A DNA stretch of 64,000 nucleotides from JBCCGI01 sp039029355 (GTDB lineage: Bacteria > Planctomycetota > UBA1135 > GCA-002686595). Positions 15,571 through 22,999 of the stretch are shown piece after piece. Each line of letters begins with the position of its first letter. Position 1 is the stretch's first letter. The notes under the pieces were generated by a model. That model was not told the origin of the DNA. It made no database searches and saw only the letters and a list, made by a program, of their open reading frames with translations. Made by a program: the position numbers and the translations under genes. The stretch lies in contig JBCCGI010000025.1 in assembly GCA_039029355.1 (NCBI GenBank), forward strand, positions 1-64,000, written 5' to 3'.

Positions 15571-17019
15571 GTGCTGCGCTCACCGCTTTCGCCCCTTACC
15601 GCCCTCGCCCTCCTCGTCGCCACCGCGGGCCCCGCCGCGCCGCAGGCGACGGCGGAGCTCGCCCCCGGCCTCGTCGCGACGGTCCCCGCCGCGGTCGCCG
15701 ACACGGTCGAGCTCGACCCCGATCCCGCCGCCTACGTGCTGGCGCCGCTGGCGGTGCGGGCGCCGGGGTTCCGGGTGCTCGTGCAGGGACCGGATGGGGA
15801 GCTGAGCGAGGTCCAGCCCCCTCCGGCGCGCACGGTGCAGGGTCATCGGCGCGGCGCGCCGGCGATGCGCGTGGTGGGCGGCCTGCACCCGCGGAAGGGC
15901 TTCCAGGGGAGCCTCGCGCCGGTTGCACTCGGGGCGAGCGGCGGTACGGCCGCCGCGGGTTCCGGCTCGGTCCGCGTCGTGGAGCTCGCCGTCGACGCCG
16001 ACTTCGAGCACTTCGTCGCCCTCGGCTCGTCGGTCGCCGACACGGTCGCCGACGTCGAGAGCATCGTCGCCGGCGCCAACGCGGTCTTCGAGGCCTCCAC
16101 CGGGGTGCGCTTCCTGCTGACCGGCGTGGTCGTGCGCGCGGCCGAGCCCGATCCCTACCCGAGCTCCGACCTGCAGGAGCTGCTCGACGACGTGCTGGCG
16201 ACCTGGCAGGCCGAGACGATCCCGTTCGACGTCGTCCAGCTCTTCACCGGCAAGTCGCTGGGGGGCATCGTGAGCCTCGCCTTCACCGGCGTGAACGTCT
16301 GCAGCGCCACGCAGTTCCACACCATCGTCGCCTCGACCAGCTCTAGCCTGAGCACCTTGACCCAGCGGACCAAGGTCCACGCCGGAGCCCTGGCGGTCCA
16401 GTTCGGCAACTCGTTCTGCACCGCCGGGACGCCCGGGTGCTTCGGGGTCACGTGCAGCCCGCTGAGCTCGCTGTGCGACCCGCTGCTGGCGATGACGCCC
16501 GCGGTCGCGGCCCAGGTCGACGCGGTCGCCGCCACGGCGCCGTGCCTGGACGACGCGCCCGCGACGCCGCCCTCGTTCGCGGCCTTCGGGTGCGGCCTGA
16601 ACCCGCCCGGCAGCCTGGTCGTGCAGGCCGGGTCGCCGGTCGTCGGCGCGACGATGACCTTCGCGCTGAACAACCCCTTCGCGACCCAGGCGGCCGGCGC
16701 GCTGCCGTTCCTGTCGGTCTCGGTCGCGGCGGATCCCGCCTTCCCGTGCGGGACGCCGGTGCCGGGGCTCGGGATGAGCACTCCGGGCGCGACGGGCGAG
16801 CTGCTCATCGGCGTCGGTGCCGGGCAGCTGGTGCTCGCCGGGTTGGGCGGGTCGCCGTGGAGCCCCGGTGTGCCCGGCGAGGTGGTCGTGCCGATCCCGC
16901 CGCTGCTTGCGCTGGTGGGCTTCGACGTGTTCGCGCAGGGCGTACTCGTGGACCTCGCGCCGGGCGCGGGTGTGCCGCTCGGTTTGACGAGCGGGCTGCG
17001 GGTTACGTTGGGGCTGTAG
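15571..17019 (+). CDS. Secreted reprolysin-like protein lacking the HExxH motif, with C-terminal module
   Basis: 482 residues from GTG 15571, with AGGAG 6 nt upstream and a signal peptide (LTALALLVATAGPAAPQ). Residues about 130-300 look like a secreted M12-type metallopeptidase: VELAVDADFEHF, the VADVESIVAGANAVFEASTGV helix, and DVVQLFTGKSLGGIVSLAF. At the place where HExxHxxGxxH is expected, the sequence is VHAGALAVQFGNSF, so the catalytic His/Glu residues are missing. It is either inactive or a binding protein. The last about 150 residues are the C-terminal module also found in other secreted proteins here (GCGLNPPGSL..., PCGTPVPGLGM..., LVGFDVFAQG..., LRVTLGL). The gene is convergent with the VCBS gene at 17045, with 25 bp between stops. 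Confidence 0.8.
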   Translation: MLRSPLSPLTALALLVATAGPAAPQATAELAPGLVATVPAAVADTVELDPDPAAYVLAPLAVRAPGFRVLVQGPDGELSEVQPPPARTVQGHRRGAPAMRVVGGLHPRKGFQGSLAPVALGASGGTAAAGSGSVRVVELAVDADFEHFVALGSSVADTVADVESIVAGANAVFEASTGVRFLLTGVVVRAAEPDPYPSSDLQELLDDVLATWQAETIPFDVVQLFTGKSLGGIVSLAFTGVNVCSATQFHTIVASTSSSLSTLTQRTKVHAGALAVQFGNSFCTAGTPGCFGVTCSPLSSLCDPLLAMTPAVAAQVDAVAATAPCLDDAPATPPSFAAFGCGLNPPGSLVVQAGSPVVGATMTFALNNPFATQAAGALPFLSVSVAADPAFPCGTPVPGLGMSTPGATGELLIGVGAGQLVLAGLGGSPWSPGVPGEVVVPIPPLLALVGFDVFAQGVLVDLAPGAGVPLGLTSGLRVTLGL

Positions 17020-17044
17020 GCGGCGTCCGCGCCCTCCTGTTGCG

Positions 17045-19510
17045 CTACGACTGCGTGATCACCGCCGCGTCGCGGTTCGTCAGCCGCAGCCCCGCTCCGA
17101 CGACCGCCTGCCAGAAGAGCGGCGTGCCCACCAGCGCCGGGTTGGCCGGCACGGCGAAGGGCACGACACCGTCTCCCTCGGCGTCGAGCAGGCCCGCCTC
17201 GATGCCGACCAAAGCGCCGAGGTCGAGCTGGAGCAGCCCGAACGGCGCGAAGGGGACCGACGCCGGAGCGGTGGCGAGCGCCAGGGCCCACGGCTCTCCC
17301 GCGGGGCCGGACACGGCGACGTCGAGCGGCCCGCCGGTGGACGCGATCTGCAGCTGAACGGCGTGCCGCGTGCGGTTGGTCCACAGCCGCCCGATACCGA
17401 AGCCGCTCCGCAGGGTGACGACGTCGATGTCTTCGTCGCCGTCGGCGTCGAAGCCCAGCAGCGTGTGGATGAGCGCGGGGTACTCCAGCGCTCCGGGCAC
17501 CGGGGCGAAGTTCCCCGCGCCGTCGTTGGCGTACACCGTCATGAGGGTGTCGAGGCCCGAGACCACCAGGTCGCGGTCGCCGTCCTCGTCGAAGTCCTCG
17601 AAGACGACCCCGATCCCGCGCGGCGCGCCGGGGAGCAGCTCCTTGGTGAAGCCGCTTCCTTCGAAGCGCCAGAGGGCGTCGTTGCTCTCGCCGATGAACT
17701 GACTGTCGACCGCCACGACGTCGAGGTCCAGGTCGCCGTCCGCGTCGCCGACGGCGAGGTCGCCGCCGGAAAGGCCCGGAAAGAAGGGGCCGTGCGCGGC
17801 GGCGAGAGACAGCACGCCGGTGCCGTCGTTCTCGTAGAAGCCCTCGGTGGCAAAGACCTCGGGGGCTCCGTCGAGGTCGAAGTCGGCAAACGCCAGCGGC
17901 CCGGCGTAGGACGGGTTGGGCACCCAGCCCGCCGGCGCCGCGGTGAAGCCCGCGTTGCCGTCGTTGAGCCAGTACCGGATGGTCGGCAGGGCGAGGAGCG
18001 CGTCGAGGTCTCCGTCGAGGTCCGCATCCGCCAGGGCGCCGCCGCGGTACGACGCGAGGGCCTGGGGTAGGACGTCACCCGGGTTCACGAAGGTCGCGTC
18101 GCCCTGGTTCAGCTGCAGGCCGATCGGGCTGGAGCTCTCGTCCGACGCCGCGATCAGGTCGGGGAACTGGTCGCCGTCGAGGTCGCCGGCGAGCACCGCG
18201 AAGTCGGCGTCGACGGGCTCGGGGACCGCGCCCGTAAGCTCGGCGAAGTCGCCGGTGCCGTCGTTGAGCAGCACGCGTTGGGTCGAGGTGACCACGTCGA
18301 CGTCGCCGTCGAGCTCGAGGTCCGCCGCCGCGGCGCCGCGGGACCCGACGGGCAGGTTGCCCTTGCGCGCCCGGGTCCGGAAGCCGAGGGCGCCGTCGCC
18401 GAGGAAGGCCTTGGCCTGCGCGGTCTCGTCGCCGAAGAGCAGATCGGGGTCGCCGTCGGCGTCGAAGTCCGCCGTCGCCACCGCGTTGACGCCGCCTTCG
18501 AAGCCGTCGAGGGCGCCGGGCGCCGGGGTGAAGAGGCCCGTGCCGTCGCCGGCTCCGACGTACTCCGGCTCGCCCGCGATCGTCCCGAGGAAGGCGTCGA
18601 GGTCGCCGTCGAGGTCCAGGTCCGCGAGGAGCGCCGCGCGTGCATCGCTCAGCGTCTGGCCGAGCGCGCCCGGCGCCGCGGTGAGGATCCCGGTTCCGTC
18701 GTTGAGGAGCAGGCCGGTCTCGAGGTCCTTCGCCAGCAGCAGGTCGAGGTCGCCGTCCGCGTCCACATCGCCGAACGAGGCGTCGTGGGTGCGCTCGAAC
18801 GGATCGCCGTCCGCCGGGACCGCGCCCGGTAGGGCGCTCAGGGTTCCCCCGTCGTTGCGCAGCAGCTGGTTGTCTTCGGAGAAGATCAGCGTGCCGAGGA
18901 AGAGGTCGGGGTCGCCGTCGCCGTCGACGTCGGCGAAGCGCGCGCGGGTGCCGCGGCTGGTCGGGCCGGTCGGGGCGGCGGCGAAGGCCGCGCCGTCCCA
19001 AAGGTGCAGCTGCTCGTCCGTCACGTCGCGCGGCAGGAAGACGTCGAAGTCGCCGTCCCCGTCCACGTCGGCGGCCGCCGCGTCCTGCGTGATGGGGTCG
19101 CCGAAGAAGCCGACGGTGGCCGGCAGCCCGGATGCCGCGGAGAGCGTGAAGCCGCCCGCGCCGTCGCCCAGGTGGAGCGAGGCGCCGGAGAAGCCCTCGG
19201 CGAGCACTAGGTCGAGGCGGCCGTCGCCGTCGGCGTCGAACAGCGCGCCCCCGAAGGCGTCCGGAAGCGCGGGCCCGACGCGGCCGAACCTGCCGTCGCC
19301 GGCGCCGAGCTGAACCGGCGCGCCTCCGCCGGCCAGGACCAGGTCGACGTTGCCGTCGCCGTCCAGGTCGTCGAGCAGCACCGTCTGGGTCGCCGCGTCG
19401 TCCAGGTCCACCAGCGCCCGGTCCTCGCCAAAGCGAATCTCCTGGGCGGATACGGGGAGCAGGGCGAGCGCGGAGAACGCGGGGAGCAGGCCGAGCGTGG
19501 AGATCTTCAT
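17045..19510 (-). CDS. Secreted VCBS/FG-GAP repeat protein
   Basis: 821 residues. ATG 19510 is chosen because it opens a clear signal peptide (MKISTLGLLPAFSALALLPVSAQ); the frame runs further upstream without one. Almost the entire chain is about 14 repeats carrying D-x-D-x-D-G-D-x-D motifs (for example DLDGDGNVDLVLAG and DFDEDGDRDLVVSG). These Ca2+-binding loops assemble into beta-propellers used in surface adhesion or matrix binding. The last about 90 residues (ANPALVGTPLFWQAVVGAGL, then LTNRDAAVITQ) match the C-terminal module of other secreted proteins in this window. It is followed downstream on the opposite strand by the convergent metalloprotease-like gene, and an 80-bp gap separates it from the next minus-strand gene. 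Confidence 0.9.
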   Translation of the reverse strand: MKISTLGLLPAFSALALLPVSAQEIRFGEDRALVDLDDAATQTVLLDDLDGDGNVDLVLAGGGAPVQLGAGDGRFGRVGPALPDAFGGALFDADGDGRLDLVLAEGFSGASLHLGDGAGGFTLSAASGLPATVGFFGDPITQDAAAADVDGDGDFDVFLPRDVTDEQLHLWDGAAFAAAPTGPTSRGTRARFADVDGDGDPDLFLGTLIFSEDNQLLRNDGGTLSALPGAVPADGDPFERTHDASFGDVDADGDLDLLLAKDLETGLLLNDGTGILTAAPGALGQTLSDARAALLADLDLDGDLDAFLGTIAGEPEYVGAGDGTGLFTPAPGALDGFEGGVNAVATADFDADGDPDLLFGDETAQAKAFLGDGALGFRTRARKGNLPVGSRGAAAADLELDGDVDVVTSTQRVLLNDGTGDFAELTGAVPEPVDADFAVLAGDLDGDQFPDLIAASDESSSPIGLQLNQGDATFVNPGDVLPQALASYRGGALADADLDGDLDALLALPTIRYWLNDGNAGFTAAPAGWVPNPSYAGPLAFADFDLDGAPEVFATEGFYENDGTGVLSLAAAHGPFFPGLSGGDLAVGDADGDLDLDVVAVDSQFIGESNDALWRFEGSGFTKELLPGAPRGIGVVFEDFDEDGDRDLVVSGLDTLMTVYANDGAGNFAPVPGALEYPALIHTLLGFDADGDEDIDVVTLRSGFGIGRLWTNRTRHAVQLQIASTGGPLDVAVSGPAGEPWALALATAPASVPFAPFGLLQLDLGALVGIEAGLLDAEGDGVVPFAVPANPALVGTPLFWQAVVGAGLRLTNRDAAVITQS

Positions 19511-19590
19511 CACCCCGGCATCCACTCCAACGGCCCCTTTGGGTGCGACAATCTCGCCCTTTTTTTCTCCGGCGCCGGCGTGCCCGCGGC

Positions 19591-21777
19591 CTAGTCGCCG
19601 AAGACGAACTCCACCGTGTTGCTGAAGCCGACTCCGGGGACTCCGGGAATCGGCGCGTCCTCGATGCCGCTCAAGACGTACTGCACGCGCCACGTGACGC
19701 CGCTCGCGCCCGGCTCGCAGCCCAGCGGTACCGGAAAGAACGAGTCGGGCACGCTCACCTGCGTGCCGATCGCGATGGTGGGGTCGATCAGCGTGCAGCC
19801 GCCCAGCGGGTAGGTCACGTCGGAGGAGGTCAGCAAAAGGAAGGCCAGGCCGGAGTAGAAGGGCGCGCCCTCGAGCTTCAGCCCGAAGTCCGCGTTGCCC
19901 GGGACGGGCGCGCCGGCCAGCGAGAGCGTGCCCGCGCCGCACGGGGCTCCCAGGTCGGTCACCGCGCCGCCGCCCCAGGCCTCGACGATCGTGGCGCGGA
20001 CCTCGCGCGGCGTCGAGTCGCGCTGCCACACGACCAGCACGTCGTCCTCCGCTCCGGTACCGAAGTCCGCCGTGTAGCGCGAGGCCGACTCGATGGGGGG
20101 CGGGAAGCCTCCGACGTAGTCGGCGTTGGTCGAGGCGACGACCGACGCACCGCAGGGCTCGCAGTCGGGGAGGCCCAGGCGGCGCGTCAGGATCTCGCGG
20201 TCGCTGGTGAACCAGCTGGCGAGGAACGCTCCGTCGACGAGGGCGATGTCCATGGTCGCCGCGACCGGCGGGGCGGCGTGCACCGTCTTGGGCGCGCCCG
20301 GGGTCAGCGTGCAGCCGGTGCGGCTGGCGCACACGGCCTCGGCGATCGTCGAGCCGCCGACCTCGTGCCCGCCGAGCACCGCGAACGTGTCCCCGTCTCC
20401 CGCGACCGTCGACGCGCGTTCGTCCTCACCGACGACCCCGAGCAGCGTCGTGCTCGTACCGCAGGCCGCGCCGGTGTAGTCGACCAGGAGCCCGAGCACG
20501 TCGTAGTCCCCCGGGGGTGGGAAGTCGTAGAAGAAGCTCCACACCACGAGCCAGTGCCCCGACGGCCCGTTGGAATCCGTCACCACCGGGATGCCGTGGC
20601 TGCCGAGCGTCACGAGCCCGCCGGCCGGCGTCGGAATGCCGGTCGCGGGGCAGGTGACGAGCTGGCCGACGATCTGCTGCTGCTCGGTTTGCCAGACGAC
20701 GAGCCCCTCGTCGAAGGGCGGGACCGGGTCGCCGCCGACGTCGGGGTACAGGGCCCCGCTGGTCGTGCTCTGGTAGAGGACGACGGCGTCCGAGACCTCG
20801 CCGTCGTCCGCGTCCACGGCGCGTGCCTCGAGCAGGAACTGACCGGCGACGAAGCGCCCGTACACCACGAGGAAGCGGTCCGACGCGTTGATCGACGCCA
20901 CTCGCGGGCGCGTCGTCTCCGAGCCGGGTGCGATCGGGAAGGTCGGGCCGAGGGCGTTCCCCGCCGCGTCGAAGCGCCGCCCCGCGATACCGCCGCCGAG
21001 CACCCCGTGATCGAACACCACCAGGTAGACGCCGTGGGTCGCGTCGAAGGCGGCGTCGGGGGCGGTGGCGGTTTCCTCGACGAGGACCTCGGGCTGGATG
21101 AGCGGGTCGACCAGCAGCGGCAGCGTCGCGCGGTCGACGAAGACGGACGGCACGCGGAGCTCGAGCGCCTCTCCGTCCCACGCCAGGCGCCCCTCCGCGC
21201 GGCGCCCGTCCGCGTCGATCGCGGTGACGCCGCCGACGACGAGGTGCGTCGTCGCGCCATCGCCGAAGGCGAGGCCCGCGGCGCCGTAGCTGCCGGGCTC
21301 GGCGCGCAGCGCGGTGGCGGTACGGACGCGCAGCACCAGCTCGCCATCGCCCGCGGGGAGCGTGTGGAGGAGGAAGCTCAGCTCGACCCCGTCCGGGCGC
21401 GCGGCGTAGCGCTCCTCGACCGCGCCGTGGCGGAAGACCGCGCGGCCTTCGGCGCCGTGCTCGGGCGCGAGCACGGTCGACGGCGGGCGCCAGGGCTCGG
21501 CGCCGCGCCCGGCGAGCTCGAGCGCCAGGTGGAGCTCGCTTCCGCCCGCCAGCTCGCGCAGCCGGAAGCCGTCCGGCCCGAGGCCGGCCGTGTAGCCCGG
21601 TCCGGCGGCGAACAGGCCGTCGCCGTTCGCCGCGAAGGCCGGGGCTGAGGGCCCGGACGGGGCCGGAAGAGCGGGAAGCGCCGCCGCCGCCGCCATACGG
21701 TCCTGTGCCGCAGGCGGTGAGGTAAGGACGAGGCCGAGCAAGAGCGCGGTCAGCGGGCGGCGGAGGGAGCGGGTCAT
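19591..21777 (-). CDS. Large secreted protein of unknown function
   Basis: 728 residues from ATG 21777, with a signal peptide (TALLLGLVLTSPPAAQ). The frame is open above this start, but that part overlaps the VCBS remnant. The chain is beta-rich with repeated stretches such as YLVVFDHGVLGGGIAGRRFDAAGNALG, RFLVVYGRFVAG and GHWLVVWSFFYD. These suggest a propeller of about 50-residue blades, each with a V-V-(Y/F/W) strand. Cysteines are paired in the central part. The end (APCGAGTLSLAGAPVPGNADF, SNTVEFVFGD) resembles a partial copy of the shared C-terminal module. Its 3' end lies 80 bp upstream of the VCBS gene, so the two may be one operon. No known family was recognised. Confidence 0.8.
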   Translation of the reverse strand: MTRSLRRPLTALLLGLVLTSPPAAQDRMAAAAALPALPAPSGPSAPAFAANGDGLFAAGPGYTAGLGPDGFRLRELAGGSELHLALELAGRGAEPWRPPSTVLAPEHGAEGRAVFRHGAVEERYAARPDGVELSFLLHTLPAGDGELVLRVRTATALRAEPGSYGAAGLAFGDGATTHLVVGGVTAIDADGRRAEGRLAWDGEALELRVPSVFVDRATLPLLVDPLIQPEVLVEETATAPDAAFDATHGVYLVVFDHGVLGGGIAGRRFDAAGNALGPTFPIAPGSETTRPRVASINASDRFLVVYGRFVAGQFLLEARAVDADDGEVSDAVVLYQSTTSGALYPDVGGDPVPPFDEGLVVWQTEQQQIVGQLVTCPATGIPTPAGGLVTLGSHGIPVVTDSNGPSGHWLVVWSFFYDFPPPGDYDVLGLLVDYTGAACGTSTTLLGVVGEDERASTVAGDGDTFAVLGGHEVGGSTIAEAVCASRTGCTLTPGAPKTVHAAPPVAATMDIALVDGAFLASWFTSDREILTRRLGLPDCEPCGASVVASTNADYVGGFPPPIESASRYTADFGTGAEDDVLVVWQRDSTPREVRATIVEAWGGGAVTDLGAPCGAGTLSLAGAPVPGNADFGLKLEGAPFYSGLAFLLLTSSDVTYPLGGCTLIDPTIAIGTQVSVPDSFFPVPLGCEPGASGVTWRVQYVLSGIEDAPIPGVPGVGFSNTVEFVFGD

Positions 21778-21939
21778 GGCGGGCCTCGGCTGGGGGAAAG
21801 AGGGGCGGCGTGCCTCCCCGACCTCCCCACGGACGCAAACCCCGCCGGCGGGCCGACAGCTGCGGCCGCCGTTTTTTCCGCGAGAGGTCCACGAACGTCG
21901 TGCGCTCGAGCTGGCCTCAGGGTCGCCGGAGCGCCGCTC

Positions 21940-22319
21940 AGGTCCTGCCAAGAAGAGCGACAGGCCCACCAGCGCGGGCTCGTCCGCGACCGGGAGCTCG
22001 ATCGCGTCTCGAAGCGGTTGCCGACGACCGCGTCCGCATCTCCGTCGAGGTCGAGACCGCGGGCCGTCGTCGTGTTCCAGGGATCGGCGGCGGCCGGCAG
22101 CCGCGTGTCGCTCTCGATGAAGACGCCGGTGCCGTCTTTGGCCAGGAACAGGTTCCGAAGCGCCGCATTCCCAGCGATGCGCGCCGGGAAGAGGTCGACG
22201 TCGCCGTCCCCGTCGTAGCCCGCCGGTGCGGAGTCGCCCGCGTTGCGCGGGGGCGTCGATACGGTGCCGCCGGAGACGTCGACCCGCGCACCGGCACCGT
22301 CGTTGAGCTCGACTGGCAC
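21940..22319 (-). pseudogene. VCBS repeat remnant with a frameshift
   Basis: From GTG 22319 the minus frame encodes VELNDGAGARVDVSGGTV, YDGDGDVDLFPARI and GLDLDGDADAVVGNRFE, which are VCBS/FG-GAP repeats like those of the gene at 17045. Near 22010 the frame shifts. The next frame gives DAIELPVADEPALVGLSLFLAG, the start of the C-terminal module. No signal peptide or full repeat set is present. This is the eroded end of a secreted propeller protein, upstream of the intact gene at 19591. Confidence 0.7.
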
Positions 22320-22452
22320 CTGCCCGGCGGCGCTTCGAGGGTGGGTGCGTCCGCGGAGGGAGTTTCAACTCCCCGCCGTTTTCCGGGCGTGGCGCGCCAC
22401 CAGCCCCGCGGCGCGGCTTGAAACCCGCCCGCCTCGGGGCGAAAAAGAAGCC

Positions 22453-22842
22453 GTGACCGATCCGCGCGAAGGCTGGTGGCAACGGCTGCTCCGCATCTGG
22501 AGGATGGAGCGTCCGCTGCCGACGATCGACTTCGACGATCACCTCATCCGCGTGACGGACGGCGGCAGCGTACATCGTTTCGCGTGGAGCGACGTGGAGC
22601 GCATCGGCTACCGCACGATCGCGACCTGGGGCGACGACCACCTGCTCGAGTTCCAGCTCCGCGACGGGAGCGTCTACCGCCTGGCGACCCACTGGCCCGG
22701 CTCCGACGAGCTCTCGGAGCGGGTCCACGCGCTCCCCGGCACGCGCATCGGCGAACAGGGGGTGCTCGCCAATCGCCTCGACAACGCCTCGGTCGTCGTG
22801 TGGCCGGCGCACGAGGCCGGGCGCGCGCTCGACGGCGGTTGA
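22453..22842 (+). CDS. Small cytosolic protein of unknown function
   Basis: 129 residues from GTG 22453; AAGAAG lies about 4 nt upstream. The frame stays open upstream for 70 codons with no start signal. An in-frame ATG at 22504 is also possible. The sequence contains alternating beta strands (LPTIDFDDHLIRVTDGG, HRFAWSDVERIGYRTI, DDHLLEFQLRDGSVYRLA) and ends in a helix. This layout resembles a PH-like or YdhR-like small beta barrel but is not diagnostic. No signal peptide or membrane helix. It is followed after 157 bp by the repeat protein gene. Function unknown. Confidence 0.65.
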   Translation: MTDPREGWWQRLLRIWRMERPLPTIDFDDHLIRVTDGGSVHRFAWSDVERIGYRTIATWGDDHLLEFQLRDGSVYRLATHWPGSDELSERVHALPGTRIGEQGVLANRLDNASVVVWPAHEAGRALDGG

Positions 22843-22999
22843 GCCGCGCTACGCGACACGCCGGTGCCGGTGCGGGGCGGCGTTGCATTCGCACGGCGAG
22901 GCGCCCCGTGCCCGGGCGTCTCCCCCTAGACTGGAGGCGTCGGGCGAGCTCGCCCGCAACGCCCGTCCGCCTTCGCCTCTCCAGCTTCCGGAGGTCCAC

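Noticed and set aside
13529..15583. Long minus-strand frame overlapping the sulfatase and dioxygenase-like genes
   Set aside because: Composition is Arg/Ala/Pro noise and it conflicts with two genes that have recognisable motifs.
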